DNA of 64,000 nucleotides from Nemophila menziesii (taxonomy: Eukaryota; Streptophyta; Magnoliopsida; Boraginales; Hydrophyllaceae). Positions 12,833 to 26,126 of this stretch are shown here, piece by piece. The stretch spans positions 35,799,733-35,863,732 of the forward strand of contig JARWIR010000002.1 in the NCBI GenBank assembly GCA_029959085.1, read 5' to 3'. Each line of letters opens with the position of its first letter. Positions within the stretch are counted from its first letter, which is position 1. Made by a program: the position numbers and the translations under genes. Under the pieces are notes generated by a model, which ran no database searches, had not been told where the DNA came from, and worked only from the letters and a program-made list of their open reading frames with translations.

Positions 12833-15709
12833 ATTGCATCATAAAATACTTTAATACACATTATTTAATGTTATTAGTCTATGTAGTATCTTTTAATATC
12901 TTTTATTATATCTCTAGCATGTAGCACTTCTCTGAATATTTATACACAACTTAATTTCTCTATGTTATCATATAGTTGAATTCTTATAGGTCACAATTTG
13001 CTAAGTGATCAGAATTGACATAATTGTTAAACTACAAAATTGATTATTTTTATTTGTAGAACACAACTAGTGTTACATTGTATCATAGTTACATATATGT
13101 ATAAATTATCTAAAGAAATAGTTGTTTCAGAGATGAGTCTAGTGCATTACCTTATAAGAACTATGGATATATCTCACTAGAGTTGGGTTTGGATGAAATA
13201 CACTTATAATAGTTTTAGAAACCCTAAAAGGTTTTTTCTATATATTTTTCTACATACCATTAGTCAGATGTTTTAAAAAAGAACACAATTTTAAGAATAA
13301 ATTTTTGGTAATATCAATTAAAAAAATTCAGTCAAATAAACAACGAATCAAATATTGAAAAAAATACGAAATATTGATCGAAATTTAGGAGCTACATTTT
13401 TGTTGTGTTAGGCGGTGTTCAGGACCCCCAAATTTTTAATTTTTTGTTAGCTTGTAAAATTACCGTATAACCCTCCTAAATTTGTAAAATTTCACTTGTC
13501 GCCAAATTTTGTAATTTTTTTTTGTTAAATTTTAGTTTTTTTCAAATAAATATCTATTGTTTGTAGAATAATATATATCTTATTTCATATATCATGTATA
13601 CTTATATAGTAATTAAAATAAAACTTATGAGGCCGGATTGTGTGATTTTAGTAAAGTATAGAGACCATCGATACACGTTTAAATAATATAGTGACATAGA
13701 ATGCATTAAATAAAAAAATGGGCTGTATATTCAAAATTTTATACTAATTTTTATATTAAAAAAATAGGATTACAAAATTAATCTTTGACAAATAGTATAT
13801 AATGACCCAGAAACCCTAAATCATAAGATAATAAAATAGCTCAGAAAGTATATAGAATGAGGCAAATATGACAGCCACTAGGGTTTTTGGGATCATCTAA
13901 CGATGGTTGCCCGACTCACTCTGTTCAATTTTTGTCGATGATTCCACTATCAAAATACTAAATATTAACAACCCTCTTGTAATTCTTTATATGGTTAAAT
14001 TTTTTTTTTTGTTATGGTCATTATATTTCAATTTTCATTACATTCTTTCTAAGGTACTTTATGAGGAATATGAGAAGCTTTCACTAGTATCATAGTGTGA
14101 CAACTTGCATAAAATTGGTTGGTTTGCAGCCAAGGACTGGTTGATTTCTATATATTAGCCTATTTTTTTAGAAATTGCAGATGTTGTCCCAATATATTCA
14201 TCGGTGTTGAGGCTATGATGATATCTCAAATTTTAGTTTTTTACTTTCTAAGCTATTTGACTAATAGATTGAAATGATCCACCGTACCTGGGGTGGGCAA
14301 CCATGGCGAGGTTGGTCTCACTATTTGTCTCAAAATAAACCTAATCTAAGCCTCTATTAAAATTGTTAAAACATTTATTTCATATTATTATATTCATGAG
14401 TGAGTAATTTGAGAAAATGATAAATTTTAGTGTCTAATTTAACATTCTCTAGAAAACCTGTGATTTCTACTATTAATATATATTTCTTTTACGAATCAAA
14501 GTTTTTTAATGTATTTAGTTTCAGTTGAAGTAAACTTTAATATATGGGTTAATTTACATATAACAAAAAAAAGTGTAAGTCTTTTTAATGCATATATTCT
14601 ATTATTTTAATCCATATCTTCTATTAATTTACAATAATTTTATAGTTAGTTTTGCTTAAAAAAATGAGCCAAGTAAAGTGATTGAATATTTCTGAAAGAA
14701 TATTTGTCTTTATAATTGTGAGTTTTGTTTATATACTATTTAACTATAGTTTCTTTATTCTAAATTGGGTAACCTTATATATTAATGTTCATTTCATCAA
14801 TCGAATTTTTTTAGGGATAATTTCCATATAAATATTAGTCTATAGTGATAAACGTCAATAAATGAATATATATTATATTTAGTGAAAGGGATAAATATTT
14901 CTATGGGGTTAGATTTATTTCTTACATCATGTTTTACCCGAATAGATTAAAATCTGTAAAAAAATATAATGAGGCAACCCTAAACTCTTATATGTTGAAT
15001 AATTAATGATGAGACTTCCATTGATAATTTGGAATAATTTATTTCTATATTTTGATATTGATGAAGATACTTCAATGTAAGTTGTCAAATCGAAATTGAA
15101 ATTGATCATAACTTTAGAGAATATTGAAAATGTATACATATATATGTATCTGAGATTATTTAAATGATATCATACATTATTCAAAATTAGTCAAATATAT
15201 TCTTGACTATTTTCCGATTTCTGACCAAATATTCTTGAGTTTAAAGAATGTCTGAATATTTCTGTTAGTATATATTTCAGTATCACTGAAACTGTTATGA
15301 TATTATAATGAGAGATAATTTATTTGTGAGCTATTTTACAAAGAAAAGTAGATGATTTGAATACTGAGCAATATGACTGGACAACTTGTTATATATGTAT
15401 TTAAATATGTAACACTTACTATATTGGTAATAGATTATTCTTGAAGAAGGAGCAAATTGTGTCCTTAGACTTCCTCCGAAGAATATAATATCCCCACCAT
15501 GGTTACCTCCTTCTAACCTTGTAAAGATATGGAAACAAAAACATAGTGTTTAGGCTAAAACTCAAAGAAAAAAATTATAATCATGGTGGTGGACTTGATA
15601 ATCACAACAAAGATGTATACGAACCTTTATTTGAAAGTTGTAATCCTTTCTAACATGCTTCTTTTATCTTGAGTATTTATTTCTAAAGTGGAAAATTAAA
15701 TGGGAAAAC
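12833..15709 (+). repeat. Monomer A4 (long type, most divergent copy)
   Basis: Long-type monomer of 2877 bp with many private substitutions along its whole length, for example GTGTGACAACTTGC near 14095. It lacks the conserved hairpin: near 14280 the text runs CCACCGTACCTGGGGTGGGC directly into AACCATGGCG. It still carries the sequence missing from d42 copies and the 22-bp duplication. It looks like an old lineage that escaped homogenisation. Confidence 0.92.
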
Positions 15710-17205
15710 ATTGAATCATAAAATGCTTGAATACATATTATATAATGTTAATAGTCTATGTAGTATCATACAATATCTTGTATTACACCTCTAGCGTGTA
15801 ACACTTTGCAGAGTATTCAAACACTACTTAATTTCTGTAAGTTATCATATGGTTGAATTCTTGTAGGTCATAATTTACTAATTGATCATAATTGACATAA
15901 TTGTTAAGCTAACAACTTGATTATTTTTACTTGTAGAACACATGTAATGTTAAATTGTATCATATGCATCGAGAGGAAAATACATATTTGTATAAATTGT
16001 CTAAGAAAATAGATGTTTAGAGATGATATTAGTGCATTACACTTATGAGAATTATTGATATATCTCAATAGAGTTAGTTTTAGAAACATTAAAATAGTTT
16101 TGTATGTCTTTTCCTACATAAAAAAAGTTTGATGTTTAAAACAAAACAAAATTTTAAGAAAAAAAAATCTTGTATTATACATTAAAAACATTCAGTCCAA
16201 CAAACAACAAATCGAATATTAAGAAAAATACAGTATATTGATCGAAATTTTACAAACTACAGTGTGGTTGTGTTAGGCGGTGTTTATGGCCTCCTAATGT
16301 TTGAATTTTTGTAAGCTATAAAAAATTACCTTATGTCCCTCCTAAGTTTTTAGGAATTTTACTTGTTCCTAAATTTTTAAAATTTGTTTTGTTAGATTTC
16401 AGTTTTTTTCAAATAAATATTTATTGTGTGTATAATAATATATATCATATTTTATATAACATGACGACTTATATACTAATCAAATAAAACTTATGAGGAC
16501 ATGTTGTTTATTTTAGCAAAGTACCATTGATACAAGGTTTAAATAATATAGTGACGTATAATGCATTTAATACAAAAATGATCCCCATATTTAAAATTAT
16601 ATATTAATTTTAGTATAGATAAAAATTTGATTACAAAATTACCTGTTTACCAACAGTATATAATGGCCCGGATACCCTAAATTGTAAAATAATAAAATAG
16701 CCCAAAAAGTATATAGAATGGGGCAAATATGGTAGCCACTAGGGTTTCCTAAGGGGTGGTTGCCCGACCATCTTTGTTCCATTTATGCCGACAATTTCGC
16801 TATCAGAACCTTAAATATAACAACCCTCTTGTGATTCTTTATATGGTTAAAATTATTACGCAAGATGGCTGGATAATTGTTATATATGTACGTTAATATG
16901 TAATTCTTACTACATTAGTAATAGATTATTCTTTAAGAAGGAAGCAAATTGTGTCCTACCAACTTCCTCCAAAGAATAAAATATCCTCACCATGGTAACC
17001 TCCTTTTGACCTCGTAAAGCTATACCAACAACGAGATAGTGTCAGGGATCCAAGGAAAAATAATAATTTATTATCATTGGTGGTAAACTTTATAAATATA
17101 ACAAAGATATAATACGAACCATTTTTAAAGAGTCGTAATCCCTTCTCCCATGCATTCTTTATCTAGATTATTTAGTTCTAAATAAGAAATTTTAAATGGG
17201 AAAAT
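15710..17205 (+). repeat. Monomer B4 (short type)
   Basis: Short-type monomer of 1496 bp with more private changes than other B copies, for example TAATGGCCCGGATACCC near 16662 and GTGTCAGGGATCC near 17039. It matches the divergence of A4 beside it. Confidence 0.92.
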
Positions 17206-20098
17206 ATTACATCATAAAATACTTGAATACACATTATTTAATGTTGTTAATCTATGTAGTATCTTATAATATTTTGTATTAGATCTCTAGCATGTAGCAC
17301 TTCTCTGAATATTTATACACAACTTATTTCTCTAAGTTATCATATAGTTGAATTATTATAGGTCACAATTGGCTAAGTGATCAGAATTGACATAAGTGTT
17401 AAACTATAAACTTGGTTAGTTTTATCTGTAGAACAAAACTAGCTTTGCATTGTATCATGAGTATGTAGATAAAATTACATATATGTATAAATTGTCTACG
17501 AAAATAGTTGTTTCAGAGATGAGTTTAGTGCATTACCCTATAAGAATTATGGATATATCTTGCTAGAATTGGTTTTCGATGGACTACACTTATAATAGTT
17601 TTGAAAAAGCCTAAAAGGTTTTTTGTATATCTTTTCCTACATACCATTAGTCAGATGTTTTAAAAAAGAACACAATCTTAAGAATTAAAATTTTGGTATT
17701 ATAGATTAAAAAATCCAGTCATACAAACAACGAATCAAATATTGAAAAAAATACAAAATATTGATCGAATTTAAACAACAACAGAGAATCTACATTTTGT
17801 TTGTGTAGGAGGTGTTCAGGGCCCTCTAATTTTTAAAGTTTGGTAAGCTTGAAAAATTACCTTATAACCCTCCAAAATTATTAAAATACACTTGTGCCAA
17901 AACATTTAAAATTTGTTTTGTTAAATTTTAATTTTTTTAAAATAAATATCTATTAATATATATCTTATCTTATATAACATATATACTTATATATTAATTA
18001 AAATAAAATTTATGAGGACCTATTGTGTGATTTTAGTAAAGTATTGAGACCATTGATACAAGGTTTAAATAAAATCGTACGTAGAATGCATTAAATAAAA
18101 AAAATGCGTCGTATATTAAAAATTTTATACTAATTTTAGTATAAAAAAGTCAGATTACAAAATTACCCTTTGACGAGTAGTTTATAATAACCCAAAAACC
18201 CTAAATCATAAAATAATAAAATAGCTCAGAAAGTATATAAAATGAGGCAGTTATGGCAGCCGCTAGGGTTTATGGGATTTCCTAAGGGTGGTTGCCCGAC
18301 CCTCTATGCTCCATTTTTGCTGATAATTTCACTATCAAAATCCTAAATTTAACAACCCTATTGAAATTTGTTATATTGTTAAAAGAATTTCAAATTGTTA
18401 TGGTCAAATACATTTCATTTTTCATTGTATTCATTCTAAGATACTATAAGAGGCATATGAGAAACTTTTACTGGTATCATGCGTGGCAACTTGCATAAAA
18501 TTGTTGGGTTTGCAGCCATAAACTGGTTGATTTCTATATATTAAACTATTTTTTCAGAAATTGTAGATGTTGTCCCAATATTTTAGTCGGTGTTGAGGCT
18601 GTGATAAGATCTCAAATATTAGATTTTTACTTTCAGAGCTATTTAACGAATAGATTGAAATGATCTGCCCGTAACTTGGTTGGGCAATCCAATTATTGGA
18701 TATGCAACCATGGCGTGGTTGGACTCTCTATTTGTCTCTAAATAAACCTGATCTGAGCCTCATTTAAAATTGTTTCAAACTTTTTTTTCCTATTATTATA
18801 TTCATGAGTGAGAAATTTGAGAGAATGATAAATTTTAGTGTCTAATTTAACATTCTCTGCTAAAACATGTGATTTCTACTATTAATATAGTTTTCTTTTA
18901 AGAATCAAAGTTTTTTTAAATATATTTAGTTTCTGTTAAAGTAAACTTTAATATAGTGGTTAAGTTACATATAAGAAAAAAAATGTGTAAGTCTTTTTAA
19001 TCCATATATTCTATTAATTTACAATAATTTTATAGTGAGATTTTCTTAAAAAATGAGCTGAGTAGAGAGATTGAATATTTCTAAAAGAAAATTTGTCTAT
19101 GTAATCGTAAATTGTTTTTATATATTATTTAACTATAGTTCTTTATTCTAAAGGGCGCTGACCTTATATATTAAAGTGCGTGGCATCAACCGAAATCTTG
19201 TTCAAGATAATTTCTTTATAAATATTACTCTATAGTGATAAAAGCCCATAAATAAATATATTATATTTAGGGTAGGGATATATATTTCTATAGGGTTAGA
19301 ATTATTTCTTACCTCATGTTTTTAACAAAATAGATTGAAATCTGTAAAAAAATATATTGAGAACACCCTAAACTCTTATATGTTGAATAATTAATGATGA
19401 GACTTCCATTTATAAGTTGGAATTTTTTTTCCTGTAATTTTATATTGATGAAGATACTTCTATGTAAGTTGTCAAATCGAAATTGAAATTGATCATAACT
19501 TTAGAGAATATTAAATATGTATACATATAAATGTATTTTAGATTATTTAAGTGATATCATATATTATTTAAAATTAGTCAAATATATTCTTGACTATTTT
19601 CCGAGTCCTGACCAAATATTCTTGAGTTTAATGAATTTGCTGAATATTTCTGTTAGTATATATTTCAGTATCACTGAAACTGTTATGATATTTTAATGAG
19701 AGATAATTTATTTGTGATCTGTTTTACAAAGAAAACTAGATGATTTGAATACTGAGCAATATAACTGGAAAACTTGCTATATATGTATGTAAATATGTAA
19801 CTATTACTACATTGGTAATAGATTATTCTTGAAGAGGGAGCAAATTGTGTCCTTAGACTTCCTCCGAAGAATATAATATACCCACGATGGTCACCTCCTT
19901 TTAACCTTGTAAAGATATGGCAACAAAAACATAGTGTTTAGGCTAAAATTAAAAGAAAAAAATTATAATCATGGTGGTGGACTTGATAATCACAACAAAG
20001 ATGTGTATGAACCTTTATTTGAATGTTGTAATCCTTTCTAATATGCTTTTTTTATCCTGAGTATTTATTTTTAAATGCGAAAATTGAAATGGGAAAAC
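17206..20098 (+). repeat. Monomer A5 (long type)
   Basis: Long-type monomer of 2893 bp. The first ~1.3 kb is the near-identical partner of A1. Beyond about 18511 the two part; A5 has TTAAACTATTTTTTCAG near 18541 and AGATCTCAAATATTAG near 18606. It lacks the 22-bp duplication. Confidence 0.93.
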
Positions 20099-21590
20099 AT
20101 TGAATCATAAAATGCTTGAATACATATTATATAATTTTATTAGTCTATGTAGTATCGTACAATATCTTGTATTACACCTCTAGCGTGTAATACGTTGCAG
20201 AGTATTCATACACTACTTAATTTCTCTAAGTTATCATATGGTTGAATTCTTGTAGGTCACAATTTACTAATTGATCAGAATTGACATAATTGTTAAACTA
20301 ACAACTTGATTATTTTTACATGTAGAACACAAGTAATGTTAAATTGTATCATATGTATCGAAAGGAAAATACATATTTGTATAAATTGTATAATAAAATA
20401 GATGTTTAGAGATGATATTAGTACATTACCCTTACGAGAATTATAGATATATCTCACTAGAGTTAGTTTTAGAAACATTAAAAGAGTTTTGTATGTCTTT
20501 TCCTACATACAAATAGTCTGATGTTTTAAAAAAAACACAATTTTATGAATAAAATTCTTGTACTATACATTAAAAACATTCAGTCCAACGAACAACACAT
20601 CGAATATTCAATAAATATAGTATATTGATCGGAATTTTACAAACTACAGTGTTGTTGTGTTAGGCGGTGTTTATGCCCTCCTAATTTTTGAATTTTTGTA
20701 AGCTATAAAAAACTACCTTATGTCCCTCCTAAGTTTTTAAGAATTTTACTTGTTCCTAAATTTTTAAAATTTGTTTTGTTAGATTTTAGTTTTTTCCAAA
20801 TAAATATTTATTGTGTGTATAATAGAATATATCATATTTTATATAACATGTGGACTTATATACTAATCAAATAAAATTTATGAGGACGTGTTGTTTATTT
20901 TAGCAAAGTACCATTGATACAAGGTTTAAATAATATAGTGACGTATAATGCATTTAATAAAATAATGATCCCCATATTTAGAATTATATATTAATTTTAG
21001 TATAGATAAATTTTGATTACAAAATTATCCTTTGACCAATAGCATATAATGACCCAAAAACCTTATATTGTAAAATAATAAAATAGCCCAGAAAGTATAT
21101 AGAATGGGGCAAATATGGTAGCCACTAGGGTTTCCTAAGGGGTGGTTGCCGGACCCTGTCTGTTCCATTTATGCCGACAATTTCGCTATCAAAAACCTAA
21201 ATATAAGAACCCTCTTGTCATTCTTTATATGGTTAAAAGTATTACGCAACATGGCTGAATAATTGTTATATATGTACGTTAATACGTAATTCTTACTACA
21301 TTAGTATTAGATTATGCTTTAAGAAGGAGCAAATTGTGTCCTACCAGCTTCCTTCGAAGAATATAATATCCTCACCATGGTAACCTCCTTTTGACCTTGT
21401 AAAGCTATATCAACAAAGAGATAGTGTTTAGGATCCAAGAAAAAATAATAATTTATTATCATTGGTGGTAAACTTTATAATCATAATGAAGATATAATAC
21501 GAACAATTTCTAAAGAGTCGTAATCCCTTCTCCCATGCATTCTTTATCTAGATTATTTAGTTCTAAATAAGAAATTTTAAATGGGAAAAC
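20099..21590 (+). repeat. Monomer B5 (short type)
   Basis: Short-type monomer of 1492 bp. It shares rare variants with B1, including TAGTATCGTAC near 20150 and ATTTTATGAATAAAATTC near 20540. This supports a relation between units that lie about 17.2 kb apart. Confidence 0.93.
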
Positions 21591-22346
21591 ATTACATCAT
21601 AAAATACTTGAATACACATTATTTAATGTTATTAGTCTATGTAGTATCATATAATATCTTGTATTAGATCTCTAACATGTAGCACTTCTCTGAATATTCA
21701 TACACAACTTATTTCTCTAAGTTATCATATGGTTGAATTCTTATTAGCCACAATTGGCTAAGTGATCAGAATTGAAATAAGTGTTAAACTACAAGCTTGA
21801 TTAGTTTTATCTGTAGAAGAAAACTACCGTTACATTGTATCATGGGTATGGAGATAAAATGCAATATATGTATAAATTGTCTATGAAAATAGTTGTTTCA
21901 GAGATGAGTTTAGTGCATTACCTATAAGAATTATGTATGTATCTCACTAGAGTTGGTTTTTGATGGAATACACTTATAATAGGTTTAGAAAGCCTAAAAG
22001 ATTTTTTGTATATCTTTTCCTACGTACCATTAGTCAGATGTTTTAAAAAAGAACACAATCTTAAGAATTAAAATTTGGTATTATAGATTAAAAAATTTAG
22101 TCAAACAAACAACTAATCAAATATCTAAAAGATAAAAATATTGATCGAAATTTAACAACAACAGATAATCTATATTTTGGGTGTATAGGAGGTGTTCAGG
22201 GCCCTCTAATTTTTGAATTTTGGTAAGATTGAAAAATTACCTTGTAACCCTCCAAAATTTATTAAAATTTACTTGTGCCAAAATTTATAAAATTTGTTTT
22301 GTTAAATTTTAATTTTTTTAAAATAAATATTTATTGTTTGTAAAAC

Positions 22347-22354
22347 AATATATA
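22347..22354. repeat. Target site duplication of MITE, left copy
   Basis: AATATATA, repeated exactly at 22535-22542. The uninterrupted sister copies have one AATATATA at this place. Confidence 0.85.
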
Positions 22355-22534
22355 GGGTAAGACTTCCATCCAATATTGGTTGGTCCAATATTTACATCGC
22401 AACCATTGATCATTAAAACAAAACACATGTCATTAGATAAATAAGTTGCTTACTTTTGTAAGTTTAAAACATGGGGTATGTGTATGAATATAATTGGTGT
22501 AGGATCATCCAATATTGGATGGAAGAATTTTCCC
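22355..22534. mobile_element. hAT-like MITE, 180 bp
   Basis: This 180-bp block is unique to A6; the same site is empty in the other A copies, for example at 5146-5154. It is bounded by terminal inverted repeats of about 25 bp. The left end starts GGGTAAGACTTCCATCC (22355-22379), and the right end reads the same on the minus strand apart from a short variable part after GGG (22509-22534). An exact 8-bp direct duplication AATATATA flanks it at 22347-22354 and 22535-22542. An 8-bp duplication, short length and no coding capacity are typical of hAT-derived MITEs. The termini lack the common CAGGG start, so superfamily assignment is probable, not certain. Confidence 0.88.
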
Positions 22535-22542
22535 AATATATA
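22535..22542. repeat. Target site duplication of MITE, right copy
   Basis: AATATATA, directly after the terminal CCC of the element. It is the partner of 22347-22354. Confidence 0.85.
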
Positions 22543-24631
22543 TCTTATTTTGTATAACATATATACTTATATATTAATTAAAATAAAACTTATGAGGACC
22601 TATTGTGTGATTTTAGTATTAAATAATATCGTGCGTAGAATGCATTAAATAAATAAAATGGGTCGTATATTTAAAATTTTATATAAAAAAGTTTGATTAC
22701 TAAATTACCCTTTGACGAGTAGTATATTATGACCCAGAAACCCTAACTCATAAAATAATAGAATAGCTCAGAAAGTATATAGAATGAGGCAGATATGGAA
22801 GCGGCTAGGGTTTTGGAATTTCCTAAGGGTGGTTGCCCGACCCTCTATGTTCCAATTATGCCGATGATTTCACTATCAAAATCCTAAATTTAACAACCCT
22901 CTTGTAATTCTTTATATGGAGAATTTCAAATCGTTATGGTCAGATACATTTCATTTTTCATTATATTCATTCTAAGATACTATACGAGGCATATGATAAA
23001 CTTTTACTGGTATCATGGCGTGGCAACTTGCATAAAATTAGTGGGTTTGCAGCCATGAACTGGTTGATTTCTATATATTAGCCTATTTTTTGCAGAAATT
23101 GTAGATGTTGTCCCAATATTTTAGTCGGTGTTGAGGCTATGATGAGATCTCAAATTTTAGTTTTTTACTTTCTGAGCTATTTAACGAATAGATTAAAATG
23201 ATCTGCCCGTAACTTGGTTGGGCAATCCAATTATTGGATATGCAACCATAGCGTGGTTGGACTCTCTATTTGTCTCTAAATAAACCTGATCTGAGCCTCA
23301 ATTAAAATTGTTTCAATTTTTTTTCCTATTATTATATTCATGAGTGAGTAATTTGAGAGAATGATAAATTTTAGTGTCTAATTTAACATTCTCTGCTAAA
23401 ACATGTGATTTCTACTATTAATATAGTTTTCTTTTAAGAATCAAAGTTTTTTAATATATTTAGTTTCTGTTGAAGTAAACTTTAATATAGGGGTTAAGTT
23501 ACATATAAGAAAGAAAATGTGTAAGTCTTTTTAATCCATATATTCTATTAATTTACAATAATTTTATAGTGAGATTTTCTTAAAAAATGAGCCGAGTAGA
23601 GAGATTGAATATTTCTAAAAGAAAATTTGTCTATGTAATCGTGAATTTTTTTTATATACTATTTAACTATAGTTCTTTATTCTAAATGGCGGTGACCTTA
23701 TATATTAAAGTTCGTGGCATCAACCGAAATCTTGTTCAAGATAATTTCTATATAAATATTAGTCTATAGTGATAAAAAACAATAAATAAATATATTATAT
23801 TTAGGGTAGGGATATATATTTCTATAGGGTTAGAATTATTTCTTACCTAATGTTTTTAACAAATTAGATTGAAATCTGTAAAAAAAATATTGAGGCAACC
23901 CTAAACTCTTATATGTTGAATGATTAATGATGAGACTTCCATTTATAAGTTGGAATTTTTTTCCTATAATTTTATATTGATGAAGATACTTCTATGTAAG
24001 TTGTCAAATCGAAATTGAAATTGATCATAACTTTAGAGAATATTAAATATGTATACATATACATGTATTTTAGATTATTTAAGTGATATCATATATTATT
24101 TAAAATTAGTCAAATATATTCTTGACTATTTTTCGATTTCTGACAAAATATTCTTGAGTTTAATGAATTTGCTGAATATATCTGTTACTATATATTTCTG
24201 TATCACTAAAACTGTTATGATATTATAATGAGAGATAATTTATTTGTGAGCTATTTTACAAAGAAAACTAGATGATTTGAATATTGAGCAATATAACTGG
24301 AAAACTTGCTATATATGTACTTAAATATGTAACTCTTACTACATTGTTAATAGATTATTCTTGAAGAGTGAGCAAATTGTGTCCTTAGACTTCCTCCGAA
24401 GAATATAATATCCCCACGATGGTCACCTCCTTTTAACCTTGTAAATATATGGCAACAAAAACATAGTGTTTAGGCTAAAATTAAAAGAAAAAAAATTATA
24501 ATCATGGTGGTGGACTTGATAATCACAACAAAGATGTGTACGAACCTTTATTTGAATGTTGTAATCCTTTCTAACATGCTTTTTTTATCTTGAGTATTTA
24601 TTTCTAAATGCGAAAATTTAAATGGGAAAAC

Positions 24632-26126
24632 ATTGAATCGTAAAATGCTTGAATACATATTATATAATGTTATTAGTTTATGTAGTATCATACAATATCT
24701 TGTATTACACCTCTAGCGTGTAATACTTTGCAGAGTATTCATACACTACTTAATTTCTCTAAGTTATCATATGGTTGAATTCTTGTAGGTCACAATTTAC
24801 TAATTGATCAGAATTGACATAACTGTTAAACTAACAACTTTATTATTTTTACCTGTAGAACACAAGTAATGTTAAATTGTATCATATGTATCGAGAGGAA
24901 AATACATATTTGTATAAATTGTCTAATAAAATAGATGTTTAGAGATGATATTAGTGCATTACCCTTATGAGAATTGTTGATATATCTCACTAGAGATAGT
25001 TTTAGAAACATTAAAAGAGTTTTGTATGTCTTTTCCTACATACAAATAGTCTGATGTTCTAAAACAAAACACAATTTTAAGAATCAAAATTCTTTTATTA
25101 TACATTAAAAACATTCAGTCCAACAAACAACACATCAAATATTCAAAAAATACAGTATATTGATCGGAATTTTACAAACTACAGTGTGGTTGTGTTAGGC
25201 GGTGTTTATGCCCTCCTAATTTTTGAATTTTTGTAAGCTATAAAAAACTAACTTATGTCCCTCCTAAGTTTTTAAGAATTTTACTTGTTCCAAAATTTTT
25301 AAAATTTATTTTGTTAGATTTCAGTTTTTTTCAAATAAATATTTATTGTTTGTATAATAAAATATATCATATTTTATATAACATGTAGACTTATATACTA
25401 ATCAAATAAAACTTATGAAGACTTGTTGTTTATTTTAGCAAAGTACCATTGATACAAGGTTTAAATAATATAGTGACGTATAATGCATTTAATAAAATAA
25501 TGATCCCCATATTTAAAATTATATATTAATTTTAGTATAGATAAAATTTTGATTACAAAATTACCCTTTGACCAATAGTATATAATGACCAAAAAACCCT
25601 AAATTGTAAAATAATAAAATAGCCCAGAAAGTATATAGAATGGGGCAAATATGGTAGCCACTAGGGTTTCCTAAGGGGTGGTTGCCCGACCCTCTCTGTT
25701 CCATTTATGCCGACAATTTCGCTATCAAAAACCTAAATATAAGAACCCTCTTGTCATTCTTTATATGGTTAAAAGTATTACGCAACATGGCTGAATAACT
25801 GTTATATATGTACGTTAATATGTAGTTCTTACTACATTAGTATTAGATTATGCTTTAAGAAGGAGCAAATTATGTCCTACCAGCTTCCTTCGAAGAATAT
25901 AATATCCTCACCATGGTAACCTCCTTTTGACCTTGTAAAGCTATATCAACAAAGAGATAGTGTTTAGGATCCAAGAAAAAATAATAATTTATTATCATTG
26001 GTGGTAAACTTTTTAATCATAATGAAGATATAATACGAACAATTTCTAAAGAGTCGTAATCCCTTCTCCCATGCATTCTTTATCTAGATTATTTAGTTCT
26101 AAATAATAAATTTTAAATGGGAAAAC
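24632..26126 (+). repeat. Monomer B6 (short type)
   Basis: Short-type monomer of 1495 bp. It shares ATGAAGACTTG and AATGACCAAAAAACCC with the 3' half of B1, and ACCAGCTTCCTTCGAAG near its end with B1 and B5. Confidence 0.92.

Larger units (their letters stand above)
21591..24631 (+). repeat. Monomer A6 (long type, interrupted by a MITE)
   Basis: 3041 bp including a 180-bp MITE and its 8-bp duplication; about 2853 bp without them. It shares the 26-bp and 12-bp deletions and the TTTTTTGCAG variant with A2, so it is A2-like outside the insertion. Confidence 0.93.

Noticed and set aside
14927..15139. Minus-strand 70-codon frame in A4
   Set aside because: It exists only because of private changes in the divergent A4. 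It is AT-rich chance composition.
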